Origin: Basidiobolus meristosporus CBS 931.73 | Lineage: Eukaryota > Basidiobolomycota > Basidiobolomycetes > Basidiobolales > Basidiobolaceae | Assembly (NCBI GenBank): GCA_002104905.1 | Contig: MCFE01000002.1 | Span: 186,001-250,000, forward strand | Length of the DNA stretch: 64,000 bases | Direction of reading: 5' to 3' | Shown here: positions 43,801-55,207 of the stretch, piece after piece | Position numbering within the stretch: the stretch's first letter is position 1 | Layout of the letters: each line of letters opens with the position of its first letter | Made by a program: the position numbers and the translations under genes | Notes under the pieces: generated by a model | What the model was told of the DNA's origin: nothing | The model's input: the letters and a program-made list of their open reading frames with translations, nothing else | The model's database searches: none

Positions 43801-44442
43801 TTACCAGCGTTCGTTATTGGTAGAAGCAACGTGTCGTCTATATGATAAATGTAGTGCCCACCGATCAATGCAACTGCACTTCGTTTCGTTATCAGTACTA
43901 CGTAGTATCCCTCCAGAAACTTTATAAACCCTAAATAGAGCTGTTGAGCATCTGTAGAAAAGCCCGTCCAGGTTTGCACTAACCAACTATTCCGTAAGCA
44001 GATATCACTTTGTTTAAGCCCCCTGTAGCTTTGTTTCCATCCTCTATCATAGGCTAGTAAATCCACTATTTCATCTCTTGAATAGACCACCTCATCCTCT
44101 ACTATGCTCAGCTCCTCTGTACAGGTACGGTCGATCTTCAATATTCTGAACCTATTGTCGCTTTGATTAGAGCCTACTATATAGAATCTCTATCAATACA
44201 AAAGTGTTAATGGCTTTCATAACGACGCTTTTCCCGGCATCCCGTACCGTCTTTGTTTCGTATAAGGTGAACTTGTTTAGGACCAGGCGCTTGGTTTCTT
44301 TACTGTCCGAGGACTCCTCTGTTAAGTTTAAGGGGGTTGATAAACGTTGGTTAGCGTTCAAGATGGTTGCCGAAGAGTGTCGAAAACTCGAAGTATCGGC
44401 AATAGTATTTCGAAAGTTCGGATTCCGCTTGTGAGCAGCCAT
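40824..44442 (-). CDS. FIG4: Polyphosphoinositide 5-phosphatase of the SAC family
   Basis: I trace 16 exons from the ATG at 44,442 to the stop at 40,824-40,826, about 900 residues, the usual Fig4 length. N-terminal [10 protein letters not shown] then [40 protein letters not shown], and [17 protein letters not shown] match the SAC domain start. Further exons give [19 protein letters not shown] and the catalytic CX5R motif in [16 protein letters not shown] (near 42,430), then [10 protein letters not shown]. Fig4 removes the 5-phosphate of PtdIns(3,5)P2 on the vacuole/endolysosome and also stabilises Fab1 with Vac14. Acceptor choices such as AGCTATCTAG at 42,680 were set by phase and homology. 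One extra base near 44,051, between DLLA and MIEDGNK, breaks the frame within exon 2 and cannot be cured by an intron. All other joins close. Confidence 0.9.
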
Positions 44443-44813
44443 ACTGTGGATATCTCAAGAGAGTCAAACCGCCTCTATGTATCATGCACAAGAGTTGTGG
44501 AATATATTCCAAAATTAATTTAACGCTGGGAGCATGGGTACTGGCAGATGTGACTGATCTGAATGGAATGCATTTATTAGAATTCATAGATCACAAAGTT
44601 CAACTCGAATAAAAAATAATGTCTATTACACTATCTATAACTGTGCATGTATCGGGAACTAAGAAACCAGCGGAGAACTACACTCGCACCAGTCGCACAC
44701 AAAAGATATCAAACAAGGTTAAGAGAGCTGGGAGGTCAACTCGAACTTAATTAAAAGGATAGGGAAGTGGCATGGTAAACACTAATTGGCATGCCTTGTG
44801 TGAAAGAAGTTGT
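44443..44813. other. Spacer between FIG4 start and MAK21 end
   Basis: No gene. It holds the FIG4 promoter and the 3' untranslated region of MAK21 on the same strand. Confidence 0.45.
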
Positions 44814-47456
44814 CTAATCAAGCATACTAGCGTAATCTTCATAAGAAGCAAAGGTAGGTAGGTCCTTAGCCTTTCTTCTCTTCTTCCGTCCTTTGTTCGA
44901 TTCCTCCTCCTCGGGCTCAGCGACCGGCACCTCTTCGTCACTACCCACGAGATCCTCTTCGTCATCGCCGAAGGGCAGCTCGTCCTCGCCAAAGTCATCG
45001 CTATCCACATCCTCAGCCTCTTCTGCGCTGTCGGCATCCTCCATGTCTTCCGGCTCATCCTCAGACCCTTCGGCTTCCTCATCAGACTCAGATTCACTGA
45101 CACTGAGATCATCCAATTCAGAATCATCTTCATCGTCGTCGTCGTCCTCCACGTTTGGCATTCCAGCAGTCATCGCTTGCCAGATCTCGTCTTCGTCAGA
45201 ATCACCAAGTGGCTCACCTTCGTCTGAGTCGTCGTCGTGCTTTCTCTTCTTCTTCTTGTTATTAATTGTATCTTGCATACGAGATCTTTCGGAGAAGAAC
45301 TTGTGGAAGAAGACTTCATCTACTGGAACTTCAGCTGCCTTCTTTCTCCAGAAGGCTTCAGAGTTCACGGTAACATCACTGATACCAGCTCCTCTCTTCC
45401 AAACAACACCGCCAGTAGTATTGTAGTCCATAGGCTGGTGAATAGAAGCACCACGTAAAGTGGAGGACTTCTTCTTAGGATTACGGTACACGAAGCGGTC
45501 AAGGAAGTGCATGATAGTATGAAGATGAAGCTGTGGTTGGGTATGGATTCTGTCGCCCTTCAGAAGCTGGTTGGCAAACATAGCAACTGTGGGATGGAAA
45601 TGATCGGCAAATGGAACCAACTCCCAAAGACAGCTCTTCTCGGCACTGGTAAACCGGGGGTCTCTCTTGCGGCCATCGTAGCTAACCCTGGGTGTTTGCT
45701 CAGCCTTGCTAGCAACATCGCCATCCTCGCCTTCCTTCACATCCTCAAAATGCTCCTCTTCGTCGTCCGAGTCCTTAACGTCCTCGAAATGCTCCTCATC
45801 GTCATCGTTCTCGGGTTGGAAAATTAGGGCTCTGATGCCCTGGTTGGATTGTATGAGCTCAGATACCAAGAAAAGGGCACCGCAAATGAAAGGTGGTTGG
45901 TGATGTCCACAGATTTGCACGATACGCTTGACAAAGCCCATAACTCTTGGCAACGACACGTCAGCCTTAAGCGACTTGAAGATAAGGTTTAGGTACATTG
46001 CTTGCTTAGATGAGTTGGCGAGGCGTGGATCCAAGAGCGAATCGTACAAAGCACGATAGAATCGATCAGAGACTGCCTGCTTGGATGAGGAGACTTGGTA
46101 AATGAGCGAGAGAGCCTGGACGACTACATTAAAGGTACTAGTGTGGGTAATCTTGAAGAGGGTATCAAGGTTAGCGTCGAAAATATCATCCTCGACACGA
46201 GCAAAGGGAAAGGCTCTGTTGACACCGGTGAGAATAGCAGCAATGATTTTGGAAACCTCCGAGTCTTCGGTTGCTACGTCGTTGGGGCTCTCGTTCTTCT
46301 TCTTCTTTCCCTTGGCCTTCTTCTTTGCTGCCACCTGGGGAGTCTTTTCGCCCTTGGTGGGCTTTTGATCACTGAGAAGCTTCTTGAAAAAGGTGAAGTA
46401 GATGTCAATCAACTTATTGGCGGCAACGACATCGGCACTCGTCAAAATCATCTGATTCAGGGTGATGATACCAGAATACTGAGCCCGTCTGTGAATATTC
46501 GTACGGAAAAGCAACCCTTCGATTTCTCTAGCTACAATGAACTTCATATTGGGATGCTTCACCAGGAGCTGTAGAACCAAAAAGGAAACCTTTGAGGAGA
46601 GCTTTCTATCGGTATCTCCCTACTGAAACGTTAGTGGTGCAATGGGGAGTAGAGACGAGGTAGACTTGGCCTTACGAGCTTGTTGATCAGAAGTTTTAAA
46701 AGATTCTGCTCCTGCTCTGGCTTTTCGGATAGAAGCTCCGATATGTAAACTGCCATGTTGGTTTTCACGTTGCCAACTGGATCTTGTGATAAAACCTGAC
46801 GAAAAGATTAGCCACCAATCACGACTTGTCAGTCGCGGGAAAAACTAACCTCGATCAGCTGGATAATCTCGAAATAATACTGCTTGAGGAAGTCCTCGAA
46901 ATACCAAACAATCAAATGTGCAGGAGTGACTTTAGGGTGACCGATAGGCTGGTCTTGGAAGTGCTTGAGCTTTCTATCGGGTAGTAGGTTGTTAAGCATG
47001 AGATCCTTCAAACTAGCTACAGTCATCAAAGCTTCACGTCGATTCTTCTTCTTGGCCATGGCCAACAGAGAAGTCAAGGTTTTGTGTGAATGTATGGGAG
47101 ACTCTCCAACTAGCAAGGTCAATGCGGAGACTTTATCGTTCAAAGTACCAGTATTGATGACCGTTGACAAGAAAGTTTTGTCGGAACCAGACATTTGCTT
47201 TTTAGCCTCGTAATTGGTATTTTCGCGTTCAAACAACTCTCTTGCTTGTTCCTTCTTTTTCTCAATTGCATTCTCGGACATGGGATTCACGTTATTGTCC
47301 AAAGTTGGCAGAGGGATTTCAAACCACCGGTTGGAGGGCTTGAGTATCTAAACAAGTGTACCGTGTCAGCGAACAAGGCCGAGCATAGCATCGAGCACAG
47401 GGGATACTTACAGTGCGAGACTTGTCCTCGGGGCCTTTATTCTGCTTTCTCGCCAT
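44814..47456 (-). CDS. MAK21: Ribosome biogenesis protein Mak21/Noc1 (CEBPZ family)
   Basis: Four exons, 47456-47412, 47347-46850, 46795-46676 and 46619-44814, give 822 residues. The N-terminus has WFEIPLP and ARELFERENTNYEAK. The core holds HEAT-like helices, SALTLLVGESPIHSHKTL, RREALMTVASLKDLML and the CBF/Mak21 domain (FYRALYDSLLDPRLANSSKQ, LPRVMGFVKRI). After it comes WELVPFADHFHPTVA, a conserved motif, and a long Asp/Glu/Ser run ending in a basic patch. The protein works with Noc2 in the nucleolus on early 60S precursors. The last intron uses a TAG acceptor three bases after a CAG, since the nearer one would leave a stop. It is shorter than yeast Mak21 (about 1000) mainly at the N-terminus. 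Confidence 0.93.
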
Positions 47457-48308
47457 ACTAATCTATCTACTGAATATTACGTGTATTGGAGAAGTGAAAG
47501 GGATATAGCAGGCTTGTGATAACTCATAAACAATATGCTAAATATTCTCTAACAACGATATCATTTTCTCTTCGCTCCGAAAAAAAAAATTCGACATTTG
47601 CCAATACTAGCAGCGTTAACCATAAAAAAAAACCATTCATCCTGTCAGTCACATCATTACTCCGCGTTTAACATGGGAAATGGTGATTAAACTTAACCAG
47701 CTTTCATGGGCCCAAAAAAGGAATGTTTCCCATTTCTCATTGTTTATCAATGTTATGGGCATGATGCATCGCTCATATCATTCACAACAAATCAGATCGT
47801 TGTAAATCAAATCCATTTTAACCTCAATTACTGCTGGATTGATGTGGCTGCATCAGTTAGCGAAAATAAGCTACTCCCCCTTGTTAATTCCGGTGGATTT
47901 TGGCTTAAATTGGCCACTGGCCTTGTCCTAATTTCCAGCTCAAAAAATTTCGTTGACGTTGATCTGGGATCGGATTCAGGAAAAATCTGAAGTTAAGAAA
48001 TACGTGAAACTATGCATCTTATGGAGTGTTAGTTATATAGCTTTTTACCCGTAACCACTAGTGAGCTTTTCACCTGAAATACTGTTAGCGCGTCATCCCT
48101 ACTTAAAAGTAACAGGTCTCCAAGAGAAAGCATCTTAAGGCGTCTCTTCAAATACCTTTGTCTGTTTCTTGTTTATTATTTTGTAAGCGTTTCTTTCTTT
48201 CCAAGTGCTGAACGTATGTTTTTTCGATAGAGCTTTCAATCCAATTCACCACGAAAATAACCTCAACATACTATCCTATCGACAGCATCATCGAAGGCGA
48301 CACCAAAT
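47457..48308. other. Divergent promoter region of MAK21 and NOT4
   Basis: No supported gene. The region has several A-runs (47,580 and 47,624), which often mark nucleosome-free promoters of ribosome-biogenesis genes, but I cannot assign a specific site. Confidence 0.4.
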
Positions 48309-51300
48309 ATGTCTGATCAGGAAGATTGGGATTGCCCCCTATGTATGGAGGAGCTGGACATTACTGAACGTAATTTCAAACCGTGCCCTTGTGGATACCA
48401 GGTGAGGAGATTCCGCCACATTAGACCTTGCTGAAAAGTTTTTAGTTGTCCGATTAGGAGCAAGCCCAGTCTATCTACCACGCATTAAATGTATTACTTG
48501 GTTATATATAGATTTGCCGTTTTTGCTGGCATCACATCAAAGAGGAGCTGAACGGTAAATGTCCAGCTTGCCGTCGTACTTATTCTGATGAAAATGTACA
48601 ATTCATCCCCATGACGCCATCTGAGTAAGTCTTAGCTTTTAGCCTAACCGAAATTCCCACCATCGTAACCTTATTTGTCCCCTAGGCTCAATCGCATGAA
48701 AGCGGAGAGTAAAGCAAAGGATCGGGCAAAGAAGGAAATCGAAAGTATGAGTCGTAAGCATTTGGCCAATGTGCGTGTTGTCCAGAAGAGTCTTGTTTAC
48801 GTAATTGGCCTTACTGCCAAAATTACTGAAGAGGTGATTGTTACACTTTACACAAGCTAGAGGGCTTATGAGTATCTTGAATCGCATTCTGAATGCCAAT
48901 TTTGTCAAATAATAGATGCTACGGTCATCGGAGTTCTTCGGACAATACGGAAGAATTAGCAAAGTGGTTATCAATCGTCGTCATGCTCAAAATTCAACTA
49001 GCACTCATCCTGGCCAAAGCCCTACCGTTGGTGTTTATATCACATATGCTCGACGGGAGGATGCTGCTAAGGCTATTAGTGCGGTGGATGGAAGTATGTA
49101 CAATGGCAGAATGCTAAGGTAATTGTTGTATTGATACAGCCAACAGAGATCCTGAGATCCCCAACTGATCAACTTGACTGTACACCAGAGCTGCTTATGG
49201 AACCACCAAATATTGCACATACTATTTGCGAAACCTACCTTGTCAGAATCCTAACTGCATGTATTTACACGAGCCTGGAGAAGAGGCCGACACTTTCACT
49301 AAGGAAGACCTAGCTTCAGGGTATTACGAGTCTCTTCGAGCTTTGACATTCAGGATATTAATTGAGAAATGTTCTATGCAGAAATCATTCATTCAGCGAC
49401 CAACATCAACAGCTTGAACACTCCCCTAAACCACCTACACTTAATGTCCATTCGAATGTGGCGTCAGCTCCGACCAACGGGTATCCATCACCACGAAAGA
49501 CCGAAGCTCCTGTGGCTATACATCGTTCTGAGAGTAAATCTAGTGACCATGACGGAGGTTTGAATGTTGAAAAAATCTCATCATTTACTAGCTACTAACC
49601 TTGGCTTTCAGGCTCTGCGTTACCCGCCACTGCTTCCTGGGCCAAGTTAGCAAACAAGCCTAAACCCGTTGTTCCAAAAGCTTCCATTTTGAGTCTAGAC
49701 CATTTCCCTCCACCTCTTTCATCTACGAATATCAAGCCCAAGTCAAAGGTGATCACCATCCCTGCCAAGAAACCAGTCAAGACAGAGGATAGCAAAGCTG
49801 AGGGCAAATCGGATCAGAAGAACGGTTCAACACCAAGTGCTCCATCTGAGGTGAAGGCACCCAACAAACGCGACCCCAAAGCTGAAGCACCAGGTGCCGA
49901 AAAAGCCACGAAATCGAAAGTCAAGGAGGAAACGAAGCAACCAGCTAAAACTGATACCAAATCAAATGCTGATATCAAGGAGGAGCCCAAGCAACCTACC
50001 AAAAACGATCCAAAAGCAAAGGCTAAACCAGAGGCATCCGTCGATTCTAAAGAACCAGTTAAGGCACCTAACAAAGCTGGGCCTAAAGAGCCATCCAAGG
50101 CGGATGCGAAGTCTAAAGCAACCAGTTCGGATGAAAAGGTTAAAGCAGTCAAAGCAGACCCTAAATCGAAAGCCAAGTCCGAGGCCCCAGTTAATATCAA
50201 GGATGCTGTTAAAGAGTCAAGTAATACTGGATCCAAAGAGTCCGGCAAAAGCGAAGCCCAAACAGAAGCCAAGTCCAGTATTACAGAAGATAAAGCTAAG
50301 GTTCAAAAACCAGCTGAGCCAGGAAGCTAAGAGCAAGAAGAAGTCTGACACTGGTAAATTGGGTCGGGTGCCTTCCCCTGAAGTTAACTCTGGCACTTTG
50401 AATGGAAAAGAGAATGAGAAGAAGGCTTCAAAAGCTAAACAAGAAGCTGAACCTGAAGATCCTCATTCCCCTCCCGCAGTCCCCAAAGCAAAAGAAAGCA
50501 ATGCTTCTAACAAAAAGAACTCACCAAACGACAAAGGAGAGCCTACGCCTGACTCAAAAACTGCTATCCGAAAGAGTAACAACAAGCCTAGTAAATCCGT
50601 TGAAAAGGTTTCGGACGAAGTTCCTAAGATTTCCGACAAAGATAAGACGAGCATAAAATCTGAAACCCAGCCTGAGCCTAAAGTTGAGCGTGAAAGGGAC
50701 AATGCAGTCAATGCTAAAATTGAAGTCGTACCTTCTACATTGGATAGTGTCGAAGTGAAGGATACGCCAAAGCTTGAAAACGAAGAAGCCAAGGCCAACG
50801 AAATACACACGAGCGAGCCTATAGCCATTGCTGATAATGAGAAGGAAGGACATTCCGTAGATCTCAAAGCGGAGAAGAATCAATCACGTGCTCCACACCC
50901 TATTGAGACTGTGCCAATAGCGAAAGTGCAGAGCCTTTGGCAATGGTTGAACCTGAAGCCATTCCAGTAGAAAAGAACTCACCCATCAAGGATGCTGCTA
51001 GCACTGCAGAAATAGGAACAGTTGAGCAACAACCCACGGAACCAACACCCGAGAGCAACCAAAGTGAACATGCCCAGATGTCTAGCGTGCTTGATGAGCG
51101 GATCTCCATGGATGCTTCTAACGTGGGAGTAGTTAAGGAGTTTGTTGAAGCTGTAGACGTGTTGCCTACCTCAAGTGAGCATGAGATTAAGTCAAGTATT
51201 GCTGACGAGGACTTCCAACCTCCTAGTGAAATGAAGCAACTTCCGAGAAGCGATAAAACTCCACTCATTCCTATTATCCAGCCTACCTTTACCCAAGGTA

Positions 51301-53019
51301 CAAACCTGGCTCACATGCGCACAATGGATATAAAGCAATCGCTCTTGGGGGCAATTACCGAAGGAAATCAATTGGTTCAGCATCACCCACCTTCTGATCT
51401 CCAAAGTGGGTTTGACCACATGAGACCAGAGCAACGTACACCACAGCGTAACCAACCTGGAGTATCTTTACCACCTGGCTTTTCGGAGGTATTCTCCGGA
51501 GCGTCACCCCAGCCACCTGAACACTTCATTCATACCCAGAAAGTTGAAGCGTTTGGCATGAGGCCTCTAGAAAACCCGGTCAGCCAGGATTTACTCTCAG
51601 TGCTACGAAATGGTAGACTTGGTGGACTCAATGAAAACCCGGCATCTCCTGAACCTAGCAGGAACGCATCTGGACCTTTGAAATCCGAGATATTCAGCTC
51701 TGGTCTTACACCGACACAAGCACAGAGAAACATTGCGTATGAACAAAGCCTGGCGCGCTCTTCTGAGCAAATGGCCAAGCCTAAGCAATACTCTAAATTT
51801 GGATTCGCCCTTAGTGATGATGAGTCAACTAGCGTCTCATCAAGTGGATTCAACCATTCCTTGGGACACCCAATGTCGCCAAACGCTACCAACAATGCCG
51901 GCAACTACTCCCCCTACACTATGCACCAGTTTAGAAACCAAAGCGGGGGTAATGTTGCCGCCATGCAAGAGGGCTTTCGCGCGTTGTTCCCTAACGTCAA
52001 TGTCAGCTTCAACGAGAAGACTGGGGAAACTAATTACAACCTTGGACCTATGATGAATCTGAATGATCACAGAGGCCCTCCGGGCGAAGACTGGCGATCC
52101 AACTCATTCATGGCACACGAACAACATTTCCCACCGTTTATGGGACAAGGTCAACAGAATCCCCAGTCTCCTATGAGAAATATACCTGGCGGAATGGCTC
52201 CTTCGGGGTACGGAATGTCCCCCATGGGACACCGACCACTCGGACATATGGGGTCATTTGGAATGGAGAACCAGCATCCGGATTACAACAGGCCCGATAT
52301 GGGCATGGCTTATGGACAAGGGATGCAAAGAGACATTCGCTCTCCTCCCCAATATTCTTATTCTAGTAATATACCTTCTTGGAATGACCCTCAGCATCGT
52401 CAAAACAATGACTTGAACCATCCTGAGTACCTGTCACGTCGCCAAGACAGCCATCGCTTTGATATGTCACAGCCAAACCATCAGCTCCATAGAGGCTCCT
52501 CCAGTGCATCGGACTTCTTCAGCGATTTTCTAAAGGCAGCCGCCGAAAAACGGTTAAACGATTCACAGGTCGAGCAATCACGAGGTATTTTATTTTACAG
52601 CAATGTACATCAGACCTTGAGGCTAACGATGTATCACAAGGCACCTCTCTGCCATTCGAAGACCCTGCCATCATGACTGCTCGTATCTCCGAACAGAATC
52701 CGGCGGCATACAACACACAGTCAGGCCAGCATTCGCTTCGGAACATGCGTTCACTCAACCCAAGCGTGAACCTCCTATCTGCCTTCCAGAATGGACCACA
52801 ATCTTCAATGAACTCTGTAAATTTCGGTAAGGGAAATGAAAGTGCAAATCCATTGACAGTCATCGTAGCTGACACATCTATCCCTTAGCCCAACCCTCAC
52901 ATCCTCTGCCACAACACTTTGCTGGTTTTCACCAAGCACCCCCCTCATCCCTACCAAACGATTTCTCGCCCAACCATCCAATTCCACCCGCTGCATTCCA
53001 TGCCTCTCAATATCCGTGA
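48309..53019 (+). CDS. NOT4: CCR4-NOT ubiquitin ligase subunit Not4
   Basis: Exons 48309-48401, 48512-48624, 48686-48833, 48916-49118, 49189-49320, 49382-49557, 49612-52568, 52601-52826 and 52889-53019, about 1390 residues. The N-terminal C4C4 RING reads CPLCMEEL, CPCGYQICRFCWHHI and CPACRR. A coiled coil, an RRM (FFGQYGRISKVVINRR, VYITYARREDA) and a C3H1-like segment (TKYCTYYLRNLPCQNPNCMY) follow, exactly the Not4 order. The protein ubiquitinates stalled-ribosome and nascent-chain targets with a Ubc4/5 E2, which is also encoded in this window. The C-terminal half is very long and rich in Lys, Ser, Pro and Glu and then Met/Gly/Gln. Two single-base frame breaks near 50,323 and 50,925 cancel each other. 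The seventh intron would be only 32 nt. Confidence 0.9.
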
Positions 53020-53412
53020 CAAATCCGGCGCCACTTATAGTCTCTTGGGAGAATTCAATGGAGTTTTTTAATTCGATTCTTATTTTTATTTTTCAGTGCC
53101 TTATCATACATAGATCAATATTTATGACGATGGCCTTTGTCTTCTACCTTAAATTTGCTTCTACATATTGTTTATTTTTTGGCTCCGTACGTTAGTGATG
53201 AATCCTCAACTTAAAATCAACATCTAGATCGTCAACATTAAAGTTCAACGAGAAGTTTATTGAGATATGATACAACTGCTGGGATTTATTACAATCTTTA
53301 AATCAAACAATTCACTCGGTTGAATTTGCTAATCTAAAGCACACTCATTTTGATATAACATACAGGATTATTAATGCGATACTATCGATGCAAGAGGTGA
53401 GTTTGATCAGAA
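53020..53412. other. Convergent 3' region of NOT4 and the calponin gene
   Basis: Only AT-rich 3' flanking sequence. No gene supported. Confidence 0.45.
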
Positions 53413-53994
53413 TCAATTCCCTTTTCTGAATGGATCAGGGCCAACAATCTCGACTCTGGCCCCGAATCGGATGCCGGACTGATTGGCGCCCTTTGTGTAG
53501 CCCATCTGATGGGTATTGATCACTGACTTGCATCTGCTAAGCTGTTCAGGAGTGAAGTGCACCTCATGTTTGTCAGAGACCTTGGGTCCCAGCAACGGAG
53601 CATCCAGCCCATACTTGACGGCATATCTGGCGAAGGAAAATATGCCATCAACCACCTGACCAGGTGCTTTCTTCTCGTACAGATCGATTGTTTGGAACAG
53701 ATCTACTGAAGGACAGCCAAGTTTCGCAGCGGCGGTCAGAAACTTGTTGATATTTTCCATTTGCTTGAAGGCCAATCTGGAAGTGTTGTACTTTCCTTGG
53801 CCCGGAAATACCTTATCTACCAGTTTGCAAAGAATAACCCCGTCCTGAAGGGATTCCAAAAAGTTTTCGTGGGGCAAGGGTTCGTTGAGTACACCTTCTA
53901 TCCATTCTCGAGCTTGGCGTTCGCGCTCGGGATCGTATTTAGCGGCGATTTTGCGAGCGAGTTCTCTATCGATTCCGTATAAAGGCAAAGACAT
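53413..53994 (-). CDS. SCP1: Transgelin/calponin-like actin-bundling protein
   Basis: An intronless frame of 193 residues, near the normal size of fungal Scp1/Stg1 and animal transgelin. A single calponin-homology domain spans about residues 24-133, with REWIEGVLNEPLP, FLESLQDGVILCKLVDKV, QMENINKFLTAA and APGQVVDGIFSFARYA. A C-terminal calponin-type repeat contains MGYTKGANQSGIRFGAR. The protein cross-links actin filaments in cortical patches and rings. The start ATG is the first in the frame and gives the usual N-terminus. The lack of introns, as in cyclophilin, is unlike most neighbours. Confidence 0.93.
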   Translation of the reverse strand: MSLPLYGIDRELARKIAAKYDPERERQAREWIEGVLNEPLPHENFLESLQDGVILCKLVDKVFPGQGKYNTSRLAFKQMENINKFLTAAAKLGCPSVDLFQTIDLYEKKAPGQVVDGIFSFARYAVKYGLDAPLLGPKVSDKHEVHFTPEQLSRCKSVINTHQMGYTKGANQSGIRFGARVEIVGPDPFRKGN

Positions 53995-54658
53995 GTCAAT
54001 GAGTTGTGAAAAGAGGGTGAAGATTAACGTCTAACAAATTCCATTGCTTATATATGAATGGAAATTGCTTCGCAATGACGCCAAGAACAGCAAAGACGCG
54101 ACTCAGTGGTAAACAAATTAATGATCTAGTAACAACAAATTGAGCCAATCGAAGTCAAATGATGAGGAGATCGACTCGTAAGTGATCATTTCCATTTCTG
54201 GTAACGGGTATCTATTGGCCAGTTTGAGCGATATTGACCACGGAAATAGAACATCACACATTCAGCTGGTTCTCATTTGGGCTCCGTAGTCGATATGCAA
54301 TCTATTAGTCATTGATTGATCCGACGCAATCTGACACTTATTGATGGAGTTTCTCGGCCAATAAATGCCACTCACTTGGTCAGATATTTATCCTGAACTC
54401 CCGGGTCTCCAAAAGGCTTAGCCTAACTAGTAATGCCATGTGTATGGGAAATGCTGTCCAATCGAGTGGATAGCAAGAATGGAAGAAGTTCAAAATGGAT
54501 AAAAACGCCATATCCGTAGGATGAATATATACATGTTCTGGTTCGTATGAGATTGACCATGAGTCGCGTATATTGTTGAAATTGGATGGTGGTATTCAAA
54601 TTCATGACACAATGAGGGTGTGAAGAAGCCATTATAAATTGTAAGTAAAATGAGCAGA
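53995..54658. other. Intergenic region with no supported gene
   Basis: It contains only a short minus-strand frame (54,423-54,632) without recognisable motif. It covers the SCP1 promoter and the 3' side of the secreted-protein gene. Confidence 0.45.
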
Positions 54659-55207
54659 TTAAATGATGTGATCTCTAGAGCTTAAGAGGACCAAAGTTAT
54701 GAAAGCAACAAACGAAATTCTGGTGTATATTTCCACTTGAATAGAGGGGGAAAGAGAGTGCGAACTGTTGGACCCTGTTGAGACGCCCTGTCCTGGTGCG
54801 GGTTTCGAAGGTGGGAAAGATGAGACGGGTGATTGTGACGCTGGGTTCCCTTGTTGGACAGGGAAAATTTGTGAGTTGTTGTATCCTTGGCAAAGGCTTG
54901 CGGCATCCGCTTCCGCCCTAGGGCGTTCTCCCGTGGAGGCGATATCGCTCTTGCAAAGGTCATAGCAAGTCACTACCGCTTGTTGGTATTGGCACTGACA
55001 AAGGCGTGAATCAGGGAAGGCTATACAGCCTGCTTGTTTCTCGGTATTGGTTCGAACGCATAGCTCCATCACGTTGAAAGCACCGCATAATGGCTTTGTG
55101 GTTCCGGCTGGGGCAACCCCGGTAGTACTGGACGAAGCTAGCTGCCCTTGAAGGCCCGGAACAAAGCAAATCAACGTTGAGATAAAAGCGAGTATTAGTA
55201 CGTACAT
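54659..55207 (-). CDS. Small secreted eight-cysteine protein, perhaps GPI-anchored
   Basis: A 182-residue frame. Residues 1-21 form a signal peptide (MYVLILAFISTLICFVPGLQG). Eight Cys follow between about residues 41 and 108 in the order C-x7-C-x10-C-x8-C-x-C-x7-C-x3-C...C. The segment DSRLCQCQ resembles the D-xx-C-x-C core of CFEM-type fungal surface proteins, but I do not see the full consensus. A Ser/Pro/Gly-rich stalk with potential N-glycosylation sites (NNS, NSS) leads to a hydrophobic C-terminus (ISFVAFITLVLL), which could be a GPI signal or a membrane anchor. I infer a cell-wall or membrane surface protein. Function is unknown. Confidence 0.7.
   Translation of the reverse strand: MYVLILAFISTLICFVPGLQGQLASSSTTGVAPAGTTKPLCGAFNVMELCVRTNTEKQAGCIAFPDSRLCQCQYQQAVVTCYDLCKSDIASTGERPRAEADAASLCQGYNNSQIFPVQQGNPASQSPVSSFPPSKPAPGQGVSTGSNSSHSLSPSIQVEIYTRISFVAFITLVLLSSRDHII

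Noticed and set aside
44893-45426. Ser-rich 177-codon plus-strand frame
   Set aside because: It is the antisense of the acidic Asp/Glu/Ser tail of Mak21; serine runs arise from complementing GAA/GAT codons.
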